Assembly: GCA_033002965.1 (NCBI GenBank)
Contig: JAURVB010002604.1
Span: 62,001 to 126,000 of the forward strand
Reading direction: 5' to 3'
Source: Piper betle
Lineage: Eukaryota > Streptophyta > Magnoliopsida > Piperales > Piperaceae
DNA: 64,000 nucleotides
This document shows, piece by piece, positions 46,737-58,742 of the stretch (its first letter is position 1; each line of letters starts with the position of its first letter). The position numbers were made by a program, and so were the translations under genes. A model generated the notes under the pieces. The model had not been told where the DNA came from, ran no database searches, and worked only from the letters and a program-made list of their open reading frames with translations.

Positions 46737-49700
46737 TGTTAACACCCTGATTTTGGTTCACATAAGAACTGAATAAAAAATGTTATAATCAATTCAAATC
46801 ATGTCTAACTTAATTAATCTGTAAGACTCGAACGAGAAACAGATTGAAACAACCCTCTTGACGCCTAAAAAATAGAAGACATTACTAAACATACATAAAA
46901 ATACATCAAGTACTGATAAAAGTATGAAATAGAATAATGATGCACTGAGTACAAGTGTGTATGACATCTATCATCCTTCCACCAAAGCCGCCCTAACACA
47001 GGAACACAAGACCTATATATATAATATGAAAAGTGTCATTGACAAATGTTATTAGTACAAACTGGCAAGTGGAAACTGGTTTCTATGAAGAAAGAAAAAT
47101 CATATATACTCGACATGGGAACACTTAAAGGGCATCTACTAAGGAGTCATCAAGCTGGAGACTCAATAGCATCCCAAGTGAACTGGTGCTATGCCACTCT
47201 CGGCAAATACCTCTCTCGACAAAAACTAGTCCCACTTTCATATAAAAGTACATAACTTAAGCCCTCTCTAAACCTCTGCATAACTCTTGGTCAAGAGCAA
47301 AATGACCGTGTACTCTCAGATAATCGTCTTCAGTACCTTTTGATACCACATATCTAAACATGTATTGTACACAATAGTACTTGTCTACTCTACGCCTCTT
47401 TGAGTGTGAGGAAGTTCAAGATGTAGAGATGTCAGGATCGCTTGGGAATGAAACAACCCTCTTACTAAACCAGAGCCCACTTCGACTTGCATATGTGCTT
47501 GCTCAGGGCATACACAAGGTCAAATTCACCAAATCTTGGCTCAGTGAAAACTTGATGAAAACTATATATAGGGTTGTAAAAGGAACCATATAAGTAGGCT
47601 TGAAAGGAACGTGAAGTGGAACTAAGCTTAAAAGCAACTCGAGGGATCTCATCTTCGAGGGTTATTAATCACGAAAGCAAAATACGTTTAAATGGATTGT
47701 GTCAAGTGGGGTCTGATAAAATAACAACTGAACATGTCTTGGAGTCTAAAAATCAAATCCAATAGAATAAAGCGGTAAATCTAAGAAGATTCCTAGCAGA
47801 CTTGTGATACAAGCTCCAAGCACATCGACACATTTACAGTGAGCTCAAACTTTAAAACCTATATCGGAACCCCTTGACAAATAAAATACTAATAAATCTA
47901 TATGATGCATAATCGTAATGTCTACTCATATCAACAATAATATTACAACAAGGGACAATGTTAACTAAATATCTGGCATGCAAAATGAGACATGATAAGC
48001 ATAAAACATCAACAAATAAATAATAAATAACTAAATGAATAAGCTCATAAATAAATATATGAATAATAAATACATGAGAATAAATTATATTAATCTTAAA
48101 TAATAATATAATTATACTATATAAGCACATGACTAAACACGTATAATAGTAGCACATACATGAGTTAGTAAACAAAGAAACAAACAAATAAATAAATAAA
48201 TAATAAATAAGTAGCTAATAGTAATTAATCATGAATAAAAACGATATAATTATCAAATATATGAACATACAACTAAATATGCATAAATAATAATTTAATA
48301 GATAAATAAGTAAATAGTTAGTATTTATTAATCTTGAATAATAACAGTATAGTTAGCATATACATGGATATATAATTAAGCACAAATAAATAATAACATA
48401 TGCGCAAGCGAACAAATAACTAAATACATAAATAATTGTATAAAATTTGATAAACATGAGTAAAATTAATACTAATAAGTAAATACATCGTCAATAATAA
48501 TAAACAATCATGAGTTGAACCGCTAAAAAATGGAGTCGAAACTGCCGAATCCAAGTCAAACCAACTCGGTCTATGTTGGTCGGATAAATGTTACGGGTCA
48601 GGTCAAACAATGTGCAACCATGTCTGACCAGGTACTACATCGAGCCCGAGCGCCGGTAGTGCGCCGGAGTGAACATCTGGTATGGGGGCACTGCATGCAG
48701 CGGTGAGGGTCATGAATAGTGGAGCTGAAGGCGGCGAACCTGATGGTAGTGGTGGCAACATAAACGGCAGGCGAAGGTGGCTGGAATTTACTCAGGAGGA
48801 GGCTTGCCGGCGAAGGTGGCTAACTGGAGTAGGTCCCAACAATCGATGCCACCGCAAGGCGAGCGGGAGGTTGAGATTGGTGGATGGTTCTACGGTGAAG
48901 CTGTCAGGATGGTTAGAAACAAAAACGGTGGTGGCGATTGATCGGAATTCGGCTTGAAAGCCGACGGGCTCTGGTGGCTATGTCGACAGTCTGTGACCAA
49001 TCGATGGCCATAAAATGATGGGGAGGTCTCCTATGGCAATCCCAATGAAGATTATGGTTGGAGTTAGCGGCACACGTTCTGTCGTGACTTGGCGATCACA
49101 ATGGTGGCTTGGATGGCTAGAGAGCAGGCCCCAATGGCAGGGAATGCCGGCAGTGTACTATCGGCAACCGTGAGTTTGGCGGCTACTTTGCTCTCCTAAT
49201 TCATGCGAACGGCAAAGCAGGTAATGGTGGAGTTGATCGGGGTCGGTAGCCCTCGTGGCGACGAGTCGACCGGTGGTTGTGGTGTCGACGCTGGCGCTGT
49301 GTCGGTGGCGTATTGATGGCCAAACAACTCTAATAAAAAAACATAGTTGATGGAGGGAAGAAATGGAGTAAAATGTCAAGGAGCTGATGGGCAAAATAGT
49401 AATTTTACCCTTTGAGCTACTCTCCTGCATGTTTGACATGTGGCAGCCTTAGCATATACGTCAACGCGCGGTCGTCCAATAAAAGGTATATGCATTATAT
49501 ACCATTAGAACATAAACAACGAGACTAATCAAAGTCACAAGTGTGACAAGGTCATCCCGACACTCAATTGTCCATAAATTACAATAATAGGTAAATAATC
49601 ACACAATTCAACACACTTGTGTTGATCAGTATGCACATCATAAAGTGTTCCAAAAATTCCTAGAAAATTGTAGACATCTGTTTTATAAGAGCATATGCAT

Positions 49701-49874
49701 CAGTCAATTCTACACAACAAACAGTCTAGAAAATAGTATTATATAAATATTAAGCAAATAATCAAATATAAAGGATATTCAATATATAAATCAAACTATC
49801 TTGGATCAAACTAAACCAAATTGAACCAACTCAAATCAATAGTATAAAATCTTGGGCGAAACTCGAATTTTACA
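46737..49874 (-). mobile_element. Complete family A2 LTR (solo or tandem)
   Basis: A 3138-bp block from TGTTAACACCC to CGAATTTTACA, homologous to 41042-41887 and, more distantly, to the 2.96-kb family A1 solo LTRs: same order of terminus, conserved 'tactctcag' block (about 47310), TATA-like 'actatatatagggttg', AT-rich middle with aata/taaa runs (48160-48460), GC-rich segment (48640-49330). Flanking pentamers ttctt and acacc do not match, so it may be a tandem LTR from recombination rather than a simple insertion. Open frames inside (47852-48187, 48682-48957) are not recognised. Confidence 0.7.
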
Positions 49875-50434
49875 ACACCCATAAACATGTAATTCGTCCA
49901 TGTGAAAAACGAATCATACCTTAAAAATTATATCTAAATGACTAAGTCAGGTGTTGGTTAGCTCTGTTTTTCTCATTTTTCTTTACTCTAAACCATAAAT
50001 TATCAATGTAGTTGAAGGTGGTAACCACGGTGAATTCTTTTAAGACATGGGAGAATGACCAATTTGGAAAAATGGAAAAAACAAGTACAAGGGGAAAATA
50101 GAGAAAGCAACCACAATGGAAAATTAGAAAATGAAGACAAGAAGATAAACCTTTAGCCGTGAAGAAGACAAGTAGAAATGGCCATTGGTTAAAACCATCA
50201 ACAATGATCATGGGGACAAATGTTGGCGATGATGACCAGTGATGATAAGGTCAACCGCGGTCATCCTTGGGTGACAACTTGCAATCTCATTGAAATAGAA
50301 TAGTGGATAGAAACATAGTAGAGATGTAAGCCTAGTGGCTTGTTAATAGTTACCATTATTTTAGGGAGTAAGACCATCAACATTTTGGTTTGATAGTATT
50401 TTTTCTAACGGTAATAACCCATTTTCTCATAGTG
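49875..50434. mobile_element. CACTA transposon right-end remnant
   Basis: It ends ...ttttctcatagtg at 50434 (opposite strand CACTATGAGAAAATGGG), a second CACTA terminus type. It is preceded by subterminal 'accatcaac', 'gatagta' and 'aacggtaat' motifs. No matching left end is visible; the element seems truncated at 49874 by the LTR. No coding sequence is recognisable. It cuts into the copia 3' LTR that follows. Confidence 0.55.
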
Positions 50435-50847
50435 ATAAATAATAGGGACTAGAAGGATTTTCGCTCAAGTTGTCTCCCACACTTGAGGCAGACTCATTTA
50501 GAGAGTGGTAAACAGCTTTCTTGATTAACATAGCTCCAACTAATCAAGAAAAAACCATCAAAATTCCCAAACTCTCATTTTTTGAATCACCCGTCTCAGT
50601 GAGTTCTCTTCCTCAGTTCTTTGCCTTGTACTCAAAGTGCTCCTCCCCTTCTCCTTTTACAGCCATGCGAGAAGGGGATGGTGGCTTAGAGTTAGGTTGC
50701 CATAACCCTCCCTTTAAGATCAAAGAGAGTAGTATCCCACCCTAAAATATTGAAATTAACTATATAAAGTCGCTACCAACCATTTGGTATTTTTCACATG
50801 GAGTTTTTACCCATTTCATTTCACACATGGGTAACTAACCCATTTCA
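50435..50847 (-). repeat. Tnt1/Tork-like copia 3' LTR, truncated
   Basis: On the minus strand the LTR starts TGAAATGGGTTAGTTACCC right after a purine-rich gaggtggagattt, and shows a TATA-like ctttatatagtt near 50760. The distal end is lost at the CACTA remnant. It belongs to the copia element whose pol lies at 50848-63110. Confidence 0.65.
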
Positions 50848-51329
50848 AATCTCCACCTCATGACCTATGAGAGAGGAATCCCTTTTTCGATGAATTTAGT
50901 GTCTAGGGATTATGCCACGTTTCGAGGCACAAAATTCTTTTTCTAATCTCGTGCATGATCTTCATTATGAAGTCATCAGGTTTTTTTATCTATGATGATT
51001 TTTTGTAATTTTATCTCCTATTTTTTGAGAAATATGCAAAGCCAATGATATCGAATGTCAATGGGCTTTGTGCGACCATGGTATATAGCATTTTTGCTTA
51101 AATCTAATGCATTTGGACTATCACAATGTATGATATATTCATTCTGTTTCATTCCCAATTTTTAGAAAAATCTCTTCTACCAAAGCATTTCTTTACATGC
51201 TTTGGTTATTGTAATATATTGTACCTCTGTTGTGGATAAGGTCACCATTTCTATTATTTAGATTGTCGTGGTACAATTCTTCCTACAAAAGAAAATAAAA
51301 ATTAGGATGTTGATTTTCTAGAATCAACA
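50848..51329 (-). pseudogene. Copia RNase H, C-terminal piece
   Basis: Following the solo LTR insertion, the minus strand resumes with DSRKSTS then blocks matching 'QSKxQKxxALST.EAEYxAxTxACKE..W', and later 'KPIDIRYHW' and 'KLQKI'. This is the standard end of copia RNase H and the conserved tail before the PPT. The frame is broken repeatedly. Confidence 0.8.
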
Positions 51330-54283
51330 TGTAACACCTCAAATCCGGTTCACGCTCGTGAACCGAACCGGCATGTTACAGGCCCCGGTTAGGTCGGCTA
51401 ACCCGAACCTAACTCATGCGGATCCAATCTCGGCGTCTTAAGATGAAGATACGATCCATCATAAACGAATAAATGCGCAAAATCCTAACATGGTACTACA
51501 TGGATGACATGCAACCTAAATTTCACACCAACACAATTACAATCAAAATTAGTAAAAATTCTAAAATGAAAGGAACAGAATTTCCCCTAAAAATGCAATT
51601 AGGGGCCACCCTGTCAAAATCGTATATTCAAACATATATACGTATAGCAACAATAGCAGTCACACATACTTCTGATCTATTATATTCATCATTCTCTGAA
51701 CTTTGGGTCCTAACCCATCACACTTTTGCTGCGCTACTCTGATCATTTCACATTCTATCATGTCTCATGCATTTGAACATGTCATTCACAATATAATAAC
51801 ATAATAATACAATATTAAACATTCAGAAATCTAACATGTGTGTGCACAAGACCTCATTGCTCCTCCGTCCAAGCTGGCTCATCCATCTCGTGCTTATCAC
51901 CTACATATATATAAGAAAAACGTCAGTAACAAGCGTTACTGGTCCGGAAAATAAAATAACTATAACAAACTGGCTATGAGAGCAAACTCTCATCTGAAAG
52001 AAAACATCATACTCCACGTGAACACTCTGAAGGGCACTACTGAGGAGCCACTGGGCTGCAGACCCGGTAGCATCCCGAACTTACTGCTCTGCTGCTGGTA
52101 CTGTGCTACTCTCAGCACTTCTTTTTCAGTACTTCTCATGAAACTTTATCCTAAGCCCTCTCCGAACCTCCATATCTCTCCTGGCCTTGAGCACGAAGGC
52201 CGAGTACTCTCAGGCAGTCGCCTTTAGTACCCTTTGAACCACAAGTCCGGACATGCGCTGTACTAAACAGTACCCGTAAACCTCCACGTTCTCCGGGTGT
52301 GAGGAACTCAAACGCGGAGTTGTCAGGATCCCTCGGGAATGGAACAGTCCGCTGGCACTAATCCAGAGCCCGCTTTGACTGTCACGGCATCCTCTGCATG
52401 GTACATGCAGTCGGTTTCTCCATCTCTCGTCTCACTGAAAACTCTATAAAACTATATATATAGGCCTGGGAAGGGATTCATATAATAGGCCCGAAGGCAA
52501 CTTGTGGTGGATCTTGTTTTCGAAATCATCCTCGAGGGATCTCATCCTCGAGGGGTTATTAATCCGGAAATATTCGATTAAATGGCCCGAGTTAAGTGGG
52601 ATCCAATAAAACGCCACTTAACCCGCCCTGCAATAATAAAATAAACATACAATGGAAGAGCGTAAAACAAGACGAGTCCTAAACGGACCTAGTAGAAGCT
52701 CCAACGTGTCATCGCGCCTAGGCGGCGAGCTCCTACTTCGTACCTACACATCAAAACTAAATACTAACGCCCGCTAACTAAATGATGCATCAAACACAAT
52801 GAACATCAACCACAATTCAATCATCAACATCCAGCAACAGTTAAATAGTCATAAATTTAAATAATTCTAACTCATCCTAGTCATAGCAATTTTATTGTGT
52901 TTTTCTAACTTATGTCGTGATCCATTATCATGATCTGACTCGATCTATCTCATTAGATCACCCACATTCATCCATTCAGATCATGCGTGTAACTTATCAT
53001 TTCATCCCTAATTAGTCATTAATCACATCATGTAACTTATCACTATCAATCACATCAATAAATCAACCTTAGCATGCTATGCTAACAATTATCATCAATT
53101 TTAAATAAATCAATCAGAGGTAATTATACCTCACGCCGTCTGCAATCGGCGATGGCTAGGGTTCCGTCGCGCGTCTCGGAGCTCAAATTCGGCGCTCATC
53201 GGCGTCCGAAGCTCGATCTGGCTCCACTGGGTGAGCCCCGCAGAAGATCCGGTGAATTCCGGCGAATTCCAGAATTTCCGATTTTCTGGCGGTTTTCCGG
53301 CGATTTTCCGGCGACAATTGCCGGTGGTATCTACTAGCTGGATGGGGGTCATGTAGGGTACCATTGGAACCGGCTCGGTGAGCCCGACTCATCCATGACA
53401 TCAGCGTGGCCAATGGAGGCGGCGGCTCGCCGGAAAACGGCAAAATAGAGCCGGCCGCGATGGGTCGCTAGATCCGGCCGGCCACGGTGGCGACGGCCTC
53501 CATTCCAGTCGGGGAAGGCAGCTGAGGGGTCGAGGACGTCGAGCCGACCACCTGATCATGGTGGCGACGGTCGGCGGCGGCGCGATCGGCGACGCGACCA
53601 AAACCTTGCCGCGGCGCTACGCACGGCGATTCCGGCGTCACTGCGGCCCGATTGGGGCCGGACTTGGTCGGGGCAGCATGGCGACGCCGTGGCTGGGCCG
53701 GGCGGCGTCGAACGGCGGCCAGGCGACGTCGGCCGTGGCGGTGGTGGCGTGCGAACAGGGGCGGCGCGCGGCAACGTTCTGGGGAAGAAAAGGTCGGGGA
53801 AGAGGAAGAAAAGGGATGGTGGCAATTTCGTAAATAATACTTGACTCGTCTCCGGCTCGAGTCAAGTATAATAACTAAGTCGTATTAAATCCTAAAAAAA
53901 TTCATAAAAATCAGGGAAAATCCTGTAAAATCAAACAACACCAAACATCGTAATGATATGCTCTAGAACTATCAACCCACCCAAACTGCCCGTAACGCGT
54001 CCTAACGCGGTAAGCTGCCTAAGACTAATTCTACGATCCACTATATATAAAAATAAAATTAAAAAAACTAACTGGCATACTCTCATATATCTGATAACTC
54101 ATTCTGTTCTGCTGTGTTCATGACGTTATCATCATATACTTGGGTACGCATGACCCTCGTAGCTCATACACGCGACCGGCGTCGGCTTGGTACACGTGTC
54201 CTAAAACTGACTCAACTCGAAAAATAACGGTCGACCCGACCGGTTCTGAATATAAAACCCTAACTCGAATCGTGGGTTTTACA
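51330..54283 (-). mobile_element. Solo LTR, family A1, copy 2
   Basis: A 2954-bp LTR with intact termini TGTAACACC...GGGTTTTACA and a perfect 5-bp TSD CAACA (51325-51329 and 54284-54288). It is inserted within the RNase H of the copia element; removing it and one TSD joins the 'DMVGDV' and 'DSRKSTS' halves. The conserved block is at about 52175-52395, the TATA-like run at 52453-52467, and the GC-rich segment at 53140-53830. Open frames within are overlapping artefacts of GC skew. Confidence 0.95.
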
Positions 54284-54288
54284 CAACA

Positions 54289-54914
54289 TCTCCTACCATA
54301 TCTACATCAGAATAACTTTTCGAAATTGGTTTACAACTGCCGAAACACAAACACATTTTAGAAGTACCTCACGGATATCTAAGTTTTTGCTTAACTACTT
54401 TCCAATATTCATGACCAAGGTTGGAGAGATAATATCTAGCCTTCTACAACTCACAATACCAACCACATGAGCAATATCTAGCCTTGTACAACTGTTGAGG
54501 AGTATGGAACACTTGCCATGTCATCTTTTTCTTCCTAAGTGTCAAGACATGATTTCTTAGCCAGTTGGAAATTTCTTGCTAAAGGTGTACTAACTGGTTT
54601 AGCATGCTTCATATTGAATTTTTCAAGAACTCGTTCAACATATCTTTGATGTGACAACCAAAGTTTTAAATTTTTCTAGCACAATTGATTTACATCCCTA
54701 AAATTTTACTTGTTGTGCCTAAATCATTTATATCAAAGGATTTAGACAAATCCTTTTCCTACTTGTTGATCATCTGATTAACTTGTCTAACAATTAGCAT
54801 GTCATCTACATATAATAAGAGAATAATGAATGTACCACCTGGAAATCTTTGGATGTGCACATGATGGTCTGCATTTGTTTTTAGCCATGATAAAACATGA
54901 ATAAGTCAAACATA
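54289..54914 (-). pseudogene. Copia reverse transcriptase (C part) and RNase H start
   Basis: The minus strand, with stops, contains the catalytic LLYVDDMLIV box (54797-54822, both Asp present), then 'DLSKSFDINDLG', a 'KAR..' copia-specific connection region, 'LGHEYWKVVKQKLRYP.GTSK' and 'SDVDMVGDV'. It is flanked by a solo LTR at 54283 and a Sirevirus-type LTR at 54915, and continues the RT half at 57727-58190. Confidence 0.88.
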
Positions 54915-57726
54915 TAAAGGTGAGTAATGTGTGAGAGAGCTAAATACAATCACTTACTATAAGGAGTTACTTCCTCACAATACCTTTATATAGATTGCAA
55001 GTGGACAATAATAGTGGAAACGATTTAAGCCCAATAATATGATAATCAAATAATCATAGGAAACAAATACGCAAGGCAAATAGCAAAATATGAACCCAAT
55101 TAAGATAGTGGTGTGTGAGGCAACATAAGATCAAGTTCACTAAGCTACTTGTTTTGGTGAACATGTCAAACCATACAAATAACATGTGGCCTTGAACTTG
55201 TTTCCCTAAGCATCCTAAAGCGAACAAGTCAAACATAAGGGGCTAAGTGAAGTCTGCTAAAACAAGTGAAATCAAATTAAAACAAACACACAATAGGGAG
55301 AAAGGAAGAGTGAAACACAAGGATTTTTAAAAAGGCTTCCAATTAGTACTCATCTCTTCCATCCCACCAAGTCCTTTGGTTGGTAGATCTTTGTAGTCAC
55401 ACTATAGTAACTAACTTGTACAACCTACAAGCAAAAACAAGACCTCCTTCACAAGCTCCAAGTGTCAAGTAACCTTGTACTTATAAACTCTCTTTCTCAA
55501 GCACCCTCTAAGTGCTAATGAAGCTTATACTTCTAACCCCTTAAGAGCCTCCAACAAGCCTTCTTCCACAAGCCCAAAGTGCCAAGGAACTTTGCAAGCT
55601 ATATGTCTTCCTTCTCAAGCACCTCATAAGTGCCAATGAGTCTTGCAATTAGCTCTAAACACCCTTGGTGCAACTGCCTCTTGAAACTACACCTCCCTTC
55701 ATATGCTCACACCATGAGCCAAGGGAGTTTTCCAAGCCAAGCTCCTCATTCTATAAGTAAGATGCTCAGACATAGTCCCCATAAATAGAGAGTTTACAAA
55801 TCAGCTCAAACACAATTGACCAAAGCCTCACTCAATAGTCTCTCCTTTGATTACACAATTATAGCCTAAGAATACAAGATAATATATAAAGCCAATTCTA
55901 ATACAAGCATGAACTTCTCAAATTAATCCAAGAGAGTCTAAGGACTCAACATCATCCAAGATGTTCAAAACACACCATCAAGGCCTTAACTATAAGTTTC
56001 CAACACCTCTCCTAAAATCATAGTAGCTATGAATCACAACCCCCTCATTTGTTGCTAGTTTTGGGAATCTTTTCATATCGTTCGGCTACTAAACAATAGA
56101 TTGAACGTTAACTAAATGTTTACAAGCAATTGGTCTTTGGTTCCTCTTTGATTGCCAAACCCCTTGACCAATCATTCCTCTTCAAGTTTTGTAACGACTC
56201 AGACCAAAATGCAACATTGGGCTTAAGTCATCTCTTCAAAAGTGGTTAACCAAGTTGAAAATCTATAATTCATTCTCACTTATAACCAAGATCTTACTAT
56301 ATTAGGTACTAGATTTGGGACTAAGTTGAAAGATTTCATAATTCACCACTTTAAAATATTGTGTCCTTGAAATTCTTACACTTGGCCCGTTGCTAGCCCC
56401 AACCTAGGTGACTTCTTTGGCCTATGACTAATAGCCTACTCAAGGTCCTTAGTTCAGCCCATCATCTAACATAGAATTAGGTTGTTCTGATACATTTATA
56501 ATAACCAATCCAAAGTATAACGTAATAGACCTAAGTCATCTCTTCAAAAATAGTTAACCAAGTTAAAAATCTATAGTTCATTCCTACTTATACAAATGAT
56601 CTTAACTCATTAGGTATTAAATGTGGGACTATGATCTACAGTCTTTTCCCACATATAAACATGACCTTACCCTAGTAGGTATTAGATATAGGTCAACGTT
56701 GAGGGACCTCACAATAACCACTTTTGAAAATATTACTTAAGCTTGTTATGTTATACTTTGGACTAGATTGTTACAAATACTATTAGACCAGCCTAATTCC
56801 GTATTAGATGATGAGCTGGACTAAAGACATTGACTAGGTTATTGGTCACGAGTGAAAGAAGTCACATGGGTTGTGGCTAGTAATGAGCCAAATATAGGAA
56901 TTTCAAGGACAAAATTTCCTAAGGTGGGTGGATTGTGAGATCCTTCAACTTAGTCTTATATCTAATACTAACGAGCTAATATCCTATTTATAAGTGGATT
57001 GAACTTTAGATATTCAACTTGGTTAATCATTATTGAAAGGATGGCTTTAGCCCATTATGTTGCACTTTGGGCTAGGTATTACAAATTTCCCAAAACTTTT
57101 GTAAATTGTCAAACTCCACGTTTGGTAACCAATGCTCAGCCGAACCATCCACGTGTCTCAACCCCAATTTGCCATGACATCTTAGTGGCCGAACACCCGT
57201 GACCAAAGCTTTGCCCAAGGCTCCTTAACTTCAACTATCTATTATTCATGTCAAATCTAGAGTTCCCAAGCCCACTTCAAGTGTCAAACCCTCAATCGAA
57301 TGTCTGCCAAAATGTTCCTTGACTCTTTGTCATGTCAGCCCTATTTCCTCATACACTTCGGTTGCCGAACCCCCAACCGAAGGTCTAATTAATGCTTCAC
57401 GACTTCTTCACCATACGTTCTTTGGTTGCCAAAGTGCCAATCGAGGGTCAGTCAAAGTCTAGCACTGCATAGTTTTCACCCAGATCTAGGTCTTCAATTA
57501 CTAAACCATTGACTTAAGGTTAGTTGAAGGTTGAATCTACTTCTTCCTTACCATGCACCCCATATCTTCAGTTACCGAAGTCCTAACCAAATGGTAACCA
57601 ACGCCCTTCACACTTCAATACTTTCTTTGAATCTTCAAATTTGATTTCTTCCAATTGTTACTTGGTCTTTCCTTGATAATACTTAAAGAGTTTTTAGTTA
57701 TTGTCACATCAAAACAAGGTTCAACT
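54915..57726 (-). mobile_element. Sirevirus-like solo LTR with nested TRIM
   Basis: The sequence is homologous to the LTRs at 19555-21461 and 23375-24584 (same 'gaacccaattaa.tag.g..tgtgaggc', 'accaagtcctttggttgg' and '..atcaaaac...gttcaac' blocks). Without the nested TRIM (56190-57083) it is about 1.9 kb, as long as the full LTR at 19555. It splits the copia RT frame between 'KQAPRQEYKKL' (57727 side) and 'SFMFYHG' (54914 side). Flanking pentamers do not match, so the exact ends are uncertain by a few bases. Confidence 0.75.
56190..57083. mobile_element. Inverted (head-to-head) TRIM composite
   Basis: It starts TGTAACGACTCAGACC in minus orientation: LTR, internal (about 56345-56505), second LTR, then partial units. 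From about 56716 the same family continues in + orientation: LTR end ...gattgttaca (56776), PBS-like tactattagacc, internal, purine tract aaggtgggtgga, and a full LTR starting tgtgagatccttc (about 56935) and ending at 57083. A single near-perfect TSD, agttt (56185-56189) / aattt (57084-57088), flanks the whole composite. It is non-coding. Confidence 0.78.
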
Positions 57727-58190
57727 TCTTGTATTCTTGTCTTGGAGCTTGTTTTAGACCATACAAACTCTTCTTTAACCAAATGCTCTCTTCCTTTTTC
57801 ACTTAAAATCCTTCTGGTTATTTCATGTAAATTTCTTCCTCCAAATCACTGTGGAGAAAAATATTTTTAACGTCTAATTACTCCATTTCAAGATCCGTTT
57901 TGGCAACAAACCTGAGTATAACTCGGATAGAACTCATTTTTATAATTGATGAAAAGATTTCATCAAAGTCAATAACTTTTTTTGACTAAATTCTTTTACC
58001 ACCTAACAAACTTTATATTTAATGATCTTCTTATCATTTCACTTTAGTTTGAATACTCATTTATTCTCCAAGGCCCTTTTTCCTTTGGTAGTTCAAGAAG
58101 ATCAATAGTGTTGCTCTTCCTTAAGGAACTCATCTCTTCCTCCATAGTTTTCATGCACAAATCTTTCTCCTTGCGTATCAACACCTAATG
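57727..58190 (-). pseudogene. Copia reverse transcriptase, N-terminal half
   Basis: The minus strand reads 'IDFDEIFSSIIKMSSIRVIL', 'DLEMExLDVKNIFLHSDLEE', 'EIYMKQPEGF' and 'WLKKSLYGLKQAPRQEYKKL', the invariant copia RT fingers/palm blocks including the Asp of 'LDVK..FLH'. One stop lies within them. The rest follows beyond the LTR insertion at 54914. Confidence 0.9.
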
Positions 58191-58195
58191 GTGTA

Positions 58196-58742
58196 TCAAC
58201 AAATTTTCAGATTCCTCTTCACTAGTAACAAGAACATACTAAGAACTAGGATACCTGGTTGATGGTATAATTTCTCTAGTTGACTTTCTACGTGCATCTT
58301 CTTGTAGATCTTCTTGCAATTTAGCATGTTCACCATCAAGTTGTTGCACCTCCTGATTAGAACTTTCATTAACAAAGTCATCGTCAATCTCTTGCTCTTC
58401 CAACATTTCTTCTTCACGTGTGGTCATATCTATTAAAGAATCAGGTGTTAGATCAACGCTTTCTATTAAAGAATCAAACATTAGATCAACACAACAACTA
58501 ATAGCAACATGTTTATTTTCATGAAACAACACATCTCTACTTCTAATGATTTTCTTCTTCACTGGGTCCCAGAGTCTGTTGCCAAATTCTTCCTTTCCAT
58601 AACCAAGAAATATGCATGGAACAACTTTGTCATCAAGCTTTTGTCTTTGTTCATCTGGTACATGTGCAAAAGCTTTGCATCCAAACATCGTTAGGTATAA
58701 ATGTGACGCATCTTTTCCCCTCCAAACTTTTTGGTATGTTAA
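58196..58742 (-). pseudogene. Copia integrase C-terminus and linker
   Basis: This open stretch continues the frame interrupted by the solo LTR. It includes VWRGKDASHLYLTMFGCKAF, then 'HVPDEQRQKLDDK..PCIFLGYG', 'EFGNRLWDPVKKKIIRSRDV' and an acidic Glu/Asp-rich linker ending STREIIPSTRYPSS. These are the C-terminal integrase blocks of Tnt1/Tork-type copia elements, just before RT. This is the best preserved copia piece here, open for about 180 codons (58239-58787, of which the last 45 bases are solo-LTR sequence). The gap to 58190 is RT lead-in. Confidence 0.9.
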
